A stretch of 38,141 nt of DNA from Bacilli bacterium (GTDB taxonomy: Bacteria > Bacillota_I > Bacilli_A > RFN20 > CAG-826). The translations under genes and the position numbers were made by a program. Of the stretch, positions 22,954-32,102 are shown piece after piece. The first letter of the stretch is position 1. Each line of letters opens with the position of its first letter. The notes beneath the pieces are model-generated. The model saw only the letters and a list, made by a program, of their open reading frames with translations. It had not been told where the DNA came from and did no database searches. The stretch lies in the NCBI GenBank assembly GCA_024680795.1, contig JAILBR010000060.1:1-38141 (forward strand). Direction: 5' to 3'.

Positions 22954-25062
22954 ATGGATGGACCTATTGATTATTCAAAAGATGAAAAAGTTTTAGAGAA
23001 GTTTGGTAGAAATATCAACGAACAAGTGAAAAAAGGCAAAGTTGACCCAGTAATTGGTAGAGATGAAGAGATTAGAAAGATTATTGAAATCTTAGCTAGA
23101 AAAACTAAAAACAATGTCATCCTTTTAGGTGAACCAGGTGTTGGTAAAACTGCGATTATTGAAGGCCTAGCTGAAAGAATTGTCAAAGACGATGTTCCTA
23201 ATACATTAAAAGATAAAACCATATATGAATTAGATATGGGTGCTTTAGTAGCGGGGGCAAAGTATCGTGGCGAATTCGAAGAAAGATTAAAAGCTGTTTT
23301 AAATAAAATTAAGGAATCAGATGGCAAGATTATTCTTTTCATCGATGAGATTCACCTTATCGTTGGTGCAGGACGTACCGATGGTGCACTAGATGCATCA
23401 AATATGCTTAAACCAATGCTCGCTAGAGGAGAAATCGACTGTATCGGTGCCACAACATTAAACGAATACCGCATGTATATCGAAAAAGATCGTGCCCTAG
23501 AAAGAAGATTTCAACCAGTTTTAATTGGTGAGCCAACCGTGGAAGACACTATTAGTATATTAAGAGGATTAAAGAATAGATTTGAATCATTCCATGGAGT
23601 AAGAATTACAGACTCTGCATTAGTAGCGGCCGCCACATTATCCAATCGTTACTTAACAAGTAGATTCTTACCTGATAAGGCAATCGACTTAGTGGACGAG
23701 GCTTGTGCTTCTATCAAAGTGGAAATTGAGTCCATGCCAGCGGAGTTAGATGAACTTCAAAGAAAGATTAGACAACTAGAAATCGAAAAGATTGCCCTTT
23801 CTAAAGAAAGTGATGACTCCAGCAAGAAGAGATTAGAGGAAGTGGAAAAAGAACTTGCTAATCTCAAAAAGAAAAATGATGAATTAACTGATAAATGGAA
23901 GAAGGAAAAATCAGAGATCGATAAAGCAAAAAAGGTTAAAAGTGAACTTGAACAGGCAAGGTTTGACCTTGAAGTTGCTCTCTCACATTCCGAATATGAA
24001 AAAGCTGGTAAATTACAATATCAGACTATTCCAAATTTGGAAAAAGAGTTAAAGAACTTGTCTACTGAAGAAAACGATCGACTTATTTCCGAAGTGGTGG
24101 ATGAATCTTCTATCGCTAAAATCATCTCCAAGATGACACATATCCCTCTAAGTAAGATTGAAAAGGGAGATAAAGAGAAAGTTCTTTCATTGAAAGAAAC
24201 ATTGTCGAAACGAGTAATTGGACAAGATGATGCAATTAAACTTGTGAGCGACGCAATTATCCGTCAAAGAGCAGGTATTAAGGACATCAATCGTCCGATT
24301 GGATCATTTTTATTCCTTGGCCCAACTGGTGTTGGTAAAACCGAAGTAGCTCGTGCTTTAGCGGAAGCTCTATTCGATAGCGAATCCCATATCATTAGAA
24401 TTGACATGAGTGAATATATGGAAAAATTCGCAGTATCGCGTCTTATTGGTGCCCCTCCAGGATATGTGGGCTATGAAGAAGGCGGTCAACTCACCGAAAA
24501 AGTGAGAAGAAATCCATATTCTATCGTTTTATTCGATGAAATCGAAAAAGCACACCCAGAAGTCTTTAACTTGTTACTTCAAGTTCTTGACGATGGCAGA
24601 CTTACCGATTCACAAGGTAGGGTAGTGGACTTTAAAAACACAATCATCATTATGACTAGTAACTTAGGTAGTGATTTGCTCTTAGAAGGTCATAGAGAAG
24701 AAGTAGATGGCTTATTACATCGCACCTTCAAACCAGAATTTTTAAATAGAATTGATGAAATAGTGTATTTCTCACCACTCGAAAAAGAAACACAAAGGAA
24801 GATTGTTTATAAGATGCTTGGACAACTTTCAAAGAGACTTCAAGAATCATATTATCGAATTGATTTCTCGGATAAAGTTGTTGATTATATCATCGATAGT
24901 AGTTTCTCAATTACCTTTGGTGCTAGACCAATAAAACGTTTCATCCAAAAGGAAATTGAAACCTTGTTAGCGAATAAAATCATTTCTGGTGAAGTTGATA
25001 TCAACAAAAAATATCTACTAGATTATGAAGATGGTAATCTCTGCTTAAAGGTAACAAAATAA
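22954..25062 (+). CDS. clpB: protein disaggregase ClpB, short form without N domain
   Basis: The 702-residue AAA+ chaperone rescues aggregated proteins together with DnaK. It has two nucleotide-binding domains (Walker A GEPGVGKT at 59-66 and GPTGVGKT at 456-463) with a long coiled-coil M domain between (about 263-370) as in ClpB and not ClpC. It lacks the ClpP-binding loop of ClpC/ClpA, and the usual N-terminal substrate domain of about 140 residues, so it starts almost at the first AAA domain. Similar short ClpB forms occur in Mycoplasma. Control by two CIRCE sites is visible upstream. Confidence 0.93.
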   Translation: MDGPIDYSKDEKVLEKFGRNINEQVKKGKVDPVIGRDEEIRKIIEILARKTKNNVILLGEPGVGKTAIIEGLAERIVKDDVPNTLKDKTIYELDMGALVAGAKYRGEFEERLKAVLNKIKESDGKIILFIDEIHLIVGAGRTDGALDASNMLKPMLARGEIDCIGATTLNEYRMYIEKDRALERRFQPVLIGEPTVEDTISILRGLKNRFESFHGVRITDSALVAAATLSNRYLTSRFLPDKAIDLVDEACASIKVEIESMPAELDELQRKIRQLEIEKIALSKESDDSSKKRLEEVEKELANLKKKNDELTDKWKKEKSEIDKAKKVKSELEQARFDLEVALSHSEYEKAGKLQYQTIPNLEKELKNLSTEENDRLISEVVDESSIAKIISKMTHIPLSKIEKGDKEKVLSLKETLSKRVIGQDDAIKLVSDAIIRQRAGIKDINRPIGSFLFLGPTGVGKTEVARALAEALFDSESHIIRIDMSEYMEKFAVSRLIGAPPGYVGYEEGGQLTEKVRRNPYSIVLFDEIEKAHPEVFNLLLQVLDDGRLTDSQGRVVDFKNTIIIMTSNLGSDLLLEGHREEVDGLLHRTFKPEFLNRIDEIVYFSPLEKETQRKIVYKMLGQLSKRLQESYYRIDFSDKVVDYIIDSSFSITFGARPIKRFIQKEIETLLANKIISGEVDINKKYLLDYEDGNLCLKVTK

Positions 25063-25073
25063 CTTAAATATTT

Positions 25074-25103
25074 AAGGCCTGATGAACTCTGTCAGGCCTT
25101 TTT
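25074..25103 (+). terminator. rho-independent terminator
   Basis: AAGGCCTGA (25074-25082) pairs perfectly with TCAGGCCTT (25092-25100), followed by TTT after the stem's own T pair. Confidence 0.88.
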
Positions 25104-25116
25104 GTCCCATATGCTA

Positions 25117-25145
25117 TTGAAAATAGATTAAACAAGTATTATTAT
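25117..25145 (+). promoter_or_regulatory. malQ promoter
   Basis: TTGAAA (25117-25122) and TATTAT (25140-25145) are 17 bp apart, about 30 bp before the malQ start. Confidence 0.55.
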
Positions 25146-25174
25146 TTGTATGTTAACAAAAAGGATACGTAATC

Positions 25175-26605
25175 ATGAAAAAGAATCTTGGTATTTTATT
25201 ATCGGTTTCATCTTTGCCAAGCAATCATGGAATCGGAGATTTTGGTGACAGTTGTTACAAATTTATCGATTGGCTTGTCGAAAATCAATATAAGTACTGG
25301 CAAGTCCTCCCATTAAACCCTCTTGGACCTGGATATTCTCCATATATGTCCACTTGTTCTAATGCTTTAGAATATCGTTATATTTCTTTAGACATGCTCA
25401 CAAAAGAAGGTTTAATTGGCAAAGTTCCAGCTTTCCAAAAAGAGAGTGAAGCAGTGGAATTCTTTGAAGTTGGTGAATATAAAAAGACTTATTTGCACAA
25501 AGCCTTCGTTAAGTTTATGAAACTTCACCCAGAAACATTACATAAATTTAAATATCGTGAACCATGGGTCAGCAAGTTTGCTACCTTTGAAGTTTTTAAA
25601 TGGAGAAATGATAACAAGCAGTGGAACGAATGGAGAGAAGAAGATAGAGATTATTTCCTCCATCATAATAACCCACCTAAGAGTTTAATCGATGACATTA
25701 ACTTTGTTATCTTCCTACAATATGTTGCTCTCAAGCAATGGAAAAAAGTCATGAGATACGCAAAGAAAAAAGGTATCCAACTCATCTGCGATATGCCTTT
25801 CTATGTTGGCTTTGATGGAGTTGAATGCTGGTTAAATCGTGACCAATTCTCAATCGGACCAGACAACAAATTATTTGAAGTTGGTGGTGTTGGACCAGAT
25901 GCCTTCTCTGATGTTGGCCAATTATGGGGTACCCCAATCTATAATTTTGAAAGAATGAAACAAGATAATTACAAGCTATTAATTGATAGAGTTGGCTATT
26001 TAGCCAAATTATGTGATTATCTCCGTATTGATCACTTCCGTGCTTTTGATACATATTATGTCATTCCTGCTGGTGAAGAAACCGCAAGAAATGGTGTATG
26101 GAAAATTGGGCCAAGAGAAGATTTCTTTAATAAGCTTTATGAAAAATATCCAGACATTAAACTCATCGCTGAAGACCTCGGTGACTTAAGACCAGAAGTT
26201 CTTGAATTAAGAGATCAATTTAACCTTCCTGGCATGTTTATTTGCGAGTTTACAATCTTTGATTTGAATAACTTATCCACCAATAGACAACTCGTTTATC
26301 CTGGCACACACGATAACGAAACTTTATGGGGCTGGTTCTTAAATCTTTCTGCTGATCAAAAACAATTCATTAAAAATAGAATTGGTGAACAAGATGATGA
26401 AAAATTATTTGATGCGATTGTTAAATACATTTATACAATCCCATCATTGATGACCATCTTCCAACTTCAAGATGTTTTGAAGCTCGATAACAGCACAAGA
26501 ATGAACTTACCAGGTACAGTAGGTTCGCCAAACTGGAGATGGAGACTAAAAGACTTCTCTTGGATGAAAGAAGTTAAGTATCCAGATTATTCTTGGCTTG
26601 AATAG
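25175..26605 (+). CDS. malQ: 4-alpha-glucanotransferase (amylomaltase, GH77)
   Basis: The 476-residue enzyme moves maltooligosaccharide units from one glucan to another, releasing glucose and longer chains. The GH77 catalytic residues are present: Asp286 (RIDHFRAF, nucleophile), Glu333 (IAEDLGDL, acid/base) and Asp380 (GTHDNET, transition-state). The N terminus (GILLSVSSLPSNHGIGDFG) is the standard beginning. With GlgB and GlgP downstream it forms a glycogen or starch-dextrin use pathway. Length is normal for the bacterial single-domain form. Confidence 0.95.
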   Translation: MKKNLGILLSVSSLPSNHGIGDFGDSCYKFIDWLVENQYKYWQVLPLNPLGPGYSPYMSTCSNALEYRYISLDMLTKEGLIGKVPAFQKESEAVEFFEVGEYKKTYLHKAFVKFMKLHPETLHKFKYREPWVSKFATFEVFKWRNDNKQWNEWREEDRDYFLHHNNPPKSLIDDINFVIFLQYVALKQWKKVMRYAKKKGIQLICDMPFYVGFDGVECWLNRDQFSIGPDNKLFEVGGVGPDAFSDVGQLWGTPIYNFERMKQDNYKLLIDRVGYLAKLCDYLRIDHFRAFDTYYVIPAGEETARNGVWKIGPREDFFNKLYEKYPDIKLIAEDLGDLRPEVLELRDQFNLPGMFICEFTIFDLNNLSTNRQLVYPGTHDNETLWGWFLNLSADQKQFIKNRIGEQDDEKLFDAIVKYIYTIPSLMTIFQLQDVLKLDNSTRMNLPGTVGSPNWRWRLKDFSWMKEVKYPDYSWLE

Positions 26606-26624
26606 GCGGTATTTTCCGTCTTTT
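26605..26624 (+). terminator. weak terminator after malQ
   Basis: GGCGG and CCGTC form a 5-bp stem with one G-U pair around TATTTT, followed by TTTT. The first G of the stem is the last base of the stop codon. Confidence 0.45.
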
Positions 26625-26641
26625 CATTTTATATATCTATT

Positions 26642-26650
26642 TGATATAAT
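26642..26650 (+). promoter_or_regulatory. extended -10 promoter of the GNAT gene
   Basis: TGATATAAT, 47 bp before the start codon, indicates a separate promoter between malQ and the acetyltransferase gene. Confidence 0.55.
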
Positions 26651-26697
26651 AATTGTAAGCGAATTACTGCTTAGAAATAGTTAGGAGATTTTGCTTT

Positions 26698-27207
26698 ATG
26701 GAAACAGAGCGCCTTATTTTAAGAAAATTAACGATGAACGATGCAGAAGCAATGTTCGAAAACTGGACAAATGATGATGAAGTTTGCCGTTATCTCACTT
26801 GGTGGCCACATCGCTCAATCGAAGTCACAAGAGAAATCTTAGAAGACTGGGTTGATGATTATAGCGATCCAAAGACCGTTAGATTTGGTATCGAAATCAA
26901 AGAAAATGGTGACCTTTTCGGTGAAATTGACATTGTCAAATGGATCGATGGTGTTCCTGTTCTTGGCTTTGCTTCAAGCCGCAAGTACTGGGGCAAAGGT
27001 TATATGACAGAAGCTGCAAAAGCAATGATTCAACATGTCTTCTCACTCGGATATGACAAGCTCTTATTAGAACTTGATGAAAGAAATGTTGGTAGTATCC
27101 ATCTAGCCGAAAAACTCGGATTCAAATTCTTAAAACAAGAACACAAACCATGTTCAATGTTTAAGAAAGAAGAAATTAACCTAAATACTTACATTCTCGA
27201 GAAATAG
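26698..27207 (+). CDS. GNAT-family N-acetyltransferase (RimJ/RimL type)
   Basis: The 169-residue protein begins ETERLILRKLTMNDAEAMF, the usual opening of the RimJ/RimL branch, and has the acetyl-CoA loop RKYWGKGYMTEAAKAM (about 97-112) followed by LELDERNVGSIHLAEKLGF. It should acetylate an amino group on a protein N terminus or small molecule. Nothing in its sequence ties it to glycogen metabolism, though it is inserted between malQ and glgB with its own promoter and terminator. Confidence 0.9.
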   Translation: METERLILRKLTMNDAEAMFENWTNDDEVCRYLTWWPHRSIEVTREILEDWVDDYSDPKTVRFGIEIKENGDLFGEIDIVKWIDGVPVLGFASSRKYWGKGYMTEAAKAMIQHVFSLGYDKLLLELDERNVGSIHLAEKLGFKFLKQEHKPCSMFKKEEINLNTYILEK

Positions 27208-27234
27208 GTTTTTAGAGAATAAAGCATATAGAAC

Positions 27235-27258
27235 AAGGGGATAATTTCCCCTTTTTTT
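27235..27258 (+). terminator. rho-independent terminator
   Basis: AAGGGGA and TCCCCTT form a stem around a short AT loop, running into seven T. Confidence 0.85.
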
Positions 27259-27332
27259 GTGGTTATTAATAACCTTCAAAAAAAGAAATCTAAAAATCCG
27301 TTTCGTTTTTATTTTATTAGAAAAATAAATGG

Positions 27333-27341
27333 TGATATAAT
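27333..27341 (+). promoter_or_regulatory. extended -10 promoter of glgB
   Basis: TGATATAAT lies 24 bp before the glgB start codon, with a TAGGAG ribosome site in between. It probably drives glgB, glgP, dut and the lipoprotein gene. Confidence 0.65.
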
Positions 27342-27365
27342 GTTTGACGTAGGAGTTTTAAATTT

Positions 27366-29174
27366 ATGGCATATGGTATAATTTACGATTATTTAATGGG
27401 TCAATCCATTAATGCTTATGACTACTTTGGAGCACACTTTACTAAACAAGATGGTAAAGATGGTGTAGTTTTCAGACTATACGCTCCAATGGCAAGCGAT
27501 GTTTCAGTTATCGGTGATTTCAATAACTGGGATATGTTCTCTCTAAAGATGAACAAAATTGATGATTCAGGTGTCTATGAACTATTTGTTCCAGGACTTT
27601 ACAATTATCAATCATATAAGTTCCACTTTAGAAATGCGAAAGGCCAATACGTCGATAGAATCGACCCATTCGCGTTCTTCTGTGAAACCGCACCAAGCAC
27701 ATGTTCAAGATTATTTGATTATGAAAATTTCGCCTGGCACGATAAGAAATATTTAAAGACCAGAGATAGAAACTTTGATAAACCAATGTCAATCTATGAA
27801 ATGCATGTTGGTAGCTGGCTTAAGAATGATAGATTCCCTTCATATGAAGAAACTGCTGATCAACTTATTCCTTATATCAAAGGTATGGGCTATACACACG
27901 TTGAATTTATGCCAATCGTGGCACACCCATTCTTAGGTTCTTGGGGATATCAAGCAACTTCTTTCTATAGTGTTGATCCACGTTATGGCAATCCACATCA
28001 ATTAATGTCTTTAATCGATAGATTACATAAAGAAGGTATCGGTGTTATTCTCGACTTCGCACCTGTTCACTTCGCAAACGACCCTTGGGCTTTAGCGGAA
28101 TATGATGGCAGTTGCTTATTCGAATATTCAAACGAACACCGCGTCTCCCCATGGGGTAGCTATCAATTTGACTTGGGCAAAGATCCAGTCAGAAGTTTCC
28201 TTATGAGTGCAATGAACTTCTTTGTTGAAAAATTCCATATCGATGGTATCAGAATTGACGCTGTTAGTAACATCATTTTCTATGATGGAAATAAGAATAA
28301 CGGCACAAATGAAGGCGCTGTTGAATTTATTAAGAGATTAAATGGTAAATTACATTATGCTCATCCAGATCTAATGATGATCGCAGAAGATAGTACCGAC
28401 TTCCCTAATGTCACTAAAGCAACCGAACAGGGTGGTCTAGGATTTGACTATAAATGGGATTTAGGTTGGATGAATGATACCTTAAAATATTATGCTTTAG
28501 ACCCAATCTATAAGAAATATGACCACAACAAATTAACATTCTCAATGGCTTATTTCTATAGTGATAACTTCCTACTTCCTTTCTCCCACGACGAAGTCGT
28601 TCATGGCAAGGGAACATTATTAAACAAAATGTGGGGCGATTATTATCAAAAATTCGCGTTCTTAAGAAACTTAATCACTTATCAATTTGCTCACCCAGGA
28701 AAGAAACTCAACTTTATGGGTAACGAATTTGGTAGTTTTGATGAATGGAATGAAAATAAATCTCTTCCATGGGATTTAAAGAGATTCCCAGCTCATGATA
28801 GCATCACCCGTATGTATCATGATTTGAACCTCATCTATAGAGCACATAGAGCGATGTATTTTGAAGAGCATAATCCTGAAAGATTTAAATGGTTGGTTGT
28901 TGATAATAACAACGATTCAGTCTTCGCCTTCACACGTAGAATTGATGATGATATTCTCATCTTTGTCTTCAATATGACCACAAATTACTATGATGGATTC
29001 GGTATTCCAGTGGAAGTGGAAGGAGAATACGAGGAAATCTTTAATAGTGATAAAGACATCTATGGTGGCGCAAATCAATATAATGGTGGCCCACTCGGTA
29101 GCTTTGGCGGATTTGTCACTCTTAAATTAGCTTCTATGGGAGCACTCATCCTCAAACTTAGAAAGAAAGCTTAA
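27366..29174 (+). CDS. glgB: 1,4-alpha-glucan branching enzyme (GH13)
   Basis: The 602-residue enzyme makes alpha-1,6 branches in glycogen. An N-terminal CBM48 domain (about 20-110, with VIGDFNNWD) precedes the GH13 barrel. Catalytic residues are Asp298 (GIRIDAVS, nucleophile), Glu341 (IAEDST, acid/base) and Asp409 (SHDEVVHGK). A beta-sandwich closes the protein. It lacks the extra N1 domain of the longer (about 730-residue) forms. The gene precedes glgP by 31 bp, so they form an operon. Confidence 0.95.
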   Translation: MAYGIIYDYLMGQSINAYDYFGAHFTKQDGKDGVVFRLYAPMASDVSVIGDFNNWDMFSLKMNKIDDSGVYELFVPGLYNYQSYKFHFRNAKGQYVDRIDPFAFFCETAPSTCSRLFDYENFAWHDKKYLKTRDRNFDKPMSIYEMHVGSWLKNDRFPSYEETADQLIPYIKGMGYTHVEFMPIVAHPFLGSWGYQATSFYSVDPRYGNPHQLMSLIDRLHKEGIGVILDFAPVHFANDPWALAEYDGSCLFEYSNEHRVSPWGSYQFDLGKDPVRSFLMSAMNFFVEKFHIDGIRIDAVSNIIFYDGNKNNGTNEGAVEFIKRLNGKLHYAHPDLMMIAEDSTDFPNVTKATEQGGLGFDYKWDLGWMNDTLKYYALDPIYKKYDHNKLTFSMAYFYSDNFLLPFSHDEVVHGKGTLLNKMWGDYYQKFAFLRNLITYQFAHPGKKLNFMGNEFGSFDEWNENKSLPWDLKRFPAHDSITRMYHDLNLIYRAHRAMYFEEHNPERFKWLVVDNNNDSVFAFTRRIDDDILIFVFNMTTNYYDGFGIPVEVEGEYEEIFNSDKDIYGGANQYNGGPLGSFGGFVTLKLASMGALILKLRKKA

Positions 29175-29205
29175 GCTTAGTTTATCAATTTATTAGGAGA
29201 AAAAT

Positions 29206-31614
29206 ATGTTTTCGAGTAAAGCAAATTTTAAAAAGGAATTTCAAGCCCGTCTCTTAGAGAGATATGGTGTTGATGTTGCTACTAGCTGTCCAAACGAACA
29301 ATACACAATTTTAGGTGAAATGGTTCGTGACTACGCAAATAAAGATTTGTTCAATACCCATGATGAAAGTACTCAAAAAGGTAAGAAAACCTTAATTTAC
29401 TTCTCAATGGAATTCTTAATTGGACGTCTTTTAAATAACAATATGCAAAACCTTGGCATTTATAACATCATCAAAGATGGTTTAGATGATTTAGGTATTG
29501 ATATTAACGCTTTAGAAGATGAAGAATGCGATGCAGGTTTAGGTAATGGTGGTCTCGGCCGTCTTGCTGCTTGTTTCTTAGATTCTATCGCTTCTTTAGG
29601 CTATATCGGACACGGCAACTGTATCCGTTACGAATATGGTTTCTTCAGACAAAGAATTGAAGATGGCAAACAAAAAGAATTACCAGACCAATGGTTAACA
29701 AACGGCAACGTTTGGGAAGTTAGAAGAGCAAAATACGCTGTCGAAGTTCAATTCTATGGCCATCCAGAGAGTTATCAAAAGAAAAACGGCACATATGGTA
29801 TAAGAACTGCTAATGCTATTCACGTTAGAGCGGTTCCATATGATATGCCAGTTATCGGCTATAAAAACCACGTCACCAACGTTTTAAGACTTTGGAATGC
29901 TGAACCAAGCAGCCATACATTACCAACCAGTATGTCATTTAATGAATACTGTGCTGCTTTAGAAGAATTATGTCATGGTTTGTATCCAGATGATTCTACC
30001 GAAGCTGGACGTATCTTGAGATTACGTCAACAATATTTCTTAGTATCTGCTGGCTTACAAAATGCTTTGAATTCTTATTATAGACACCATGGCACTTTAA
30101 AAGGTATTCATAAAGAATACGTCTTCCAATTAAATGACACTCACCCAATCCTTTCTATTCCTGAAATGATGAGAATCATGCTCGACCAATACGATATGGA
30201 ATGGGATGAAGCATGGGAAGAAGTCACTAAGTCTATCGCATACACTAACCATACAGTTATGCCTGAAGCACTTGAAAGATGGCCAGTCAACTATGTCCAA
30301 AACTTAATTCCACGTTGTTACATGATTATTGAAGAAATCAATCGTCGTTTCAACATCGAAATGAATAGTGCTGGTATCCCTGATGGTGAAAAGTACGCAA
30401 TGAACATCATTAAAGATGGTCAAATCCATATGACTAACTTAGCGATTTATACCGCTTTCTCTGTCAATGGCGTTGCAAACTTACATACAGAAATTTTAAA
30501 GGCAGTTACATTTAAAGAATTCTATAAGTATATGCCTGAAAAATTCAACAACAAGACTAACGGTGTCACTCATCGTAGATGGCTTGTTACCGCTAACCCA
30601 AAATTATCTGATTTAATCTCAAATAAGATTGGCGATTCTTGGAAGAAAGATATGTCCAAGATTAAGGCTTTTGAAAAATATAAAAACGATAAGAAAGTCT
30701 TAAAAGAACTTCAAGAAATTAAACTTGAAAATAAGAAGAAACTCGCTAAATATGTCAAAGAACATAATGGCATAGATGTCGATGTAAATAGTATCTTTGA
30801 TGTCCAAATTAAGCGTTTACACGCTTATAAGAGACAATTAATGAACGTCTTCCACATCATGTACTTATATCAAAGAATGAAAGAAGATCCAAATTTCACC
30901 ATCTATCCAAGAACATTCTTCTTTGGTGCAAAAGCCGCACCTAGCTATGTCTACGCTAAAAAGATTATTGAACTTATCTTAGCAGTTGCTAATGTTGTCA
31001 ATAATGATCCAGACGTTTCTAAATATATCAAAGTTGTCTTTATTGAAAACTATGGCGTCTCATTAGCAGAACTCATCATTCCTGCCGCTGATGTCAGTGA
31101 ACAAATCTCTACCGCTGGTAAAGAAGCAAGTGGTACTTCTAATATGAAACTCATGATGAATGGAGCAATCACTTTAGGAACTCTTGATGGCGCTAATGTT
31201 GAAATCGCTGAACTCGCTGGTATGGAAAACGAAGTCATCTTTGGTCTTAAAAATGAAGATGTTGAAAACTATGTCCGTAATGGTGGATATTCCCCATGGG
31301 ATATGTATAACGGCGACGAACGCATCAAGAAGATTATGGATTCTCTCTTTGATGGCGAATGGGCTAGCTATCGTCGTGATAAATTCAGACTCATCTTTGA
31401 TGAGATTATGAATCATAACGATCAATACTTTATCTTGAAAGATTTACCAATGTATATCGAAGCCCAAGAGAAAGTCCAAGAACTTTATCAAGATAAAACA
31501 TTATGGAGCAAAATGGCTTTAATGAATATCGCTAATAGTGGCTTCTTCTCTAGCGATAGAACCATCGAAGGTTACGTTAAAGACATTTGGAAAATTGAGA
31601 GAATTACTAGATGA
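29206..31614 (+). CDS. glgP: glycogen/maltodextrin phosphorylase (GT35)
   Basis: The 802-residue enzyme releases glucose-1-phosphate from alpha-glucan ends with inorganic phosphate. The pyridoxal phosphate lysine is Lys648 in GTSNMKLMMNGA, followed by LGTLDGANVEI. NGGLGRLAACF (about 115-125) and TNHTVMPEALERWP are typical conserved blocks. Length matches the family. Its TGA stop overlaps the start of the dUTPase gene in ATGA. The run of glgB and glgP without glgC or glgA nearby points to breakdown and remodelling of glycogen, with synthesis genes elsewhere or absent. Confidence 0.96.
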   Translation: MFSSKANFKKEFQARLLERYGVDVATSCPNEQYTILGEMVRDYANKDLFNTHDESTQKGKKTLIYFSMEFLIGRLLNNNMQNLGIYNIIKDGLDDLGIDINALEDEECDAGLGNGGLGRLAACFLDSIASLGYIGHGNCIRYEYGFFRQRIEDGKQKELPDQWLTNGNVWEVRRAKYAVEVQFYGHPESYQKKNGTYGIRTANAIHVRAVPYDMPVIGYKNHVTNVLRLWNAEPSSHTLPTSMSFNEYCAALEELCHGLYPDDSTEAGRILRLRQQYFLVSAGLQNALNSYYRHHGTLKGIHKEYVFQLNDTHPILSIPEMMRIMLDQYDMEWDEAWEEVTKSIAYTNHTVMPEALERWPVNYVQNLIPRCYMIIEEINRRFNIEMNSAGIPDGEKYAMNIIKDGQIHMTNLAIYTAFSVNGVANLHTEILKAVTFKEFYKYMPEKFNNKTNGVTHRRWLVTANPKLSDLISNKIGDSWKKDMSKIKAFEKYKNDKKVLKELQEIKLENKKKLAKYVKEHNGIDVDVNSIFDVQIKRLHAYKRQLMNVFHIMYLYQRMKEDPNFTIYPRTFFFGAKAAPSYVYAKKIIELILAVANVVNNDPDVSKYIKVVFIENYGVSLAELIIPAADVSEQISTAGKEASGTSNMKLMMNGAITLGTLDGANVEIAELAGMENEVIFGLKNEDVENYVRNGGYSPWDMYNGDERIKKIMDSLFDGEWASYRRDKFRLIFDEIMNHNDQYFILKDLPMYIEAQEKVQELYQDKTLWSKMALMNIANSGFFSSDRTIEGYVKDIWKIERITR

Positions 31615-32102
31615 TTTGCGATTTAAAAGATTTATATATCAAGCAAAAAGAATTAGACCTTGAAATCGCAAATAATCACCACATCAATTATCAAAACACC
31701 AGAAATAAAAGAATACTTGCTCTCCTAGTTGAACTAGGAGAGTTTGCTAATACGACCAGGACATTTAAGTTTTGGTCAAATAAAGGACCAGAAGGAAAAG
31801 AAGTGATGCTCGACGAATTTGCCGATGGGCTTCATTTCCTTTTATCCTTAGGTGTTGATAAAGGATATGTGGTTGATGAGATAGTGGTGGAAGATGATGA
31901 ACTATCTCTTACCGATTCACTTCTCTTATCTTATGAACTCGCTTCTAAATATAGAAACGAGCAGACATTAGATAATTATCTCGATTTATTTAAAAACTAT
32001 TTACGCGCTCTTTTTAAGATTAACTATTCTTGGAAAGAAGCCAAAGAAGCATATTATTTAAAACTCAAAGAAAATCATCATCGTCAAGAAACGAATTACT
32101 AA
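31611..32102 (+). CDS. dimeric all-alpha dUTP diphosphatase
   Basis: The 163-residue protein belongs to the MazG-like dimeric dUTPase family (DUTPase_2). The metal-binding pairs are visible: ELGE (about 42-45) and DEFAD (about 65-69), with the helical FKFWSNKGP between them. It hydrolyses dUTP to dUMP, keeping uracil out of DNA and feeding thymidylate synthesis. Its ATG overlaps the glgP stop by four bases, and the next gene begins directly after its stop, so it is translated with unrelated neighbours. Confidence 0.85.
   Translation: MICDLKDLYIKQKELDLEIANNHHINYQNTRNKRILALLVELGEFANTTRTFKFWSNKGPEGKEVMLDEFADGLHFLLSLGVDKGYVVDEIVVEDDELSLTDSLLLSYELASKYRNEQTLDNYLDLFKNYLRALFKINYSWKEAKEAYYLKLKENHHRQETNY

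Noticed and set aside
22954-25062. ClpC identity for the AAA+ gene
   Set aside because: The middle region is a long ClpB-type M domain and the ClpP-binding loop is lacking.
31612-31614. Alternative genetic code with TGA as tryptophan, as in Mycoplasma
   Set aside because: TGA ends glgP at a proper family length and also ends the second diguanylate cyclase; tryptophans are TGG throughout.
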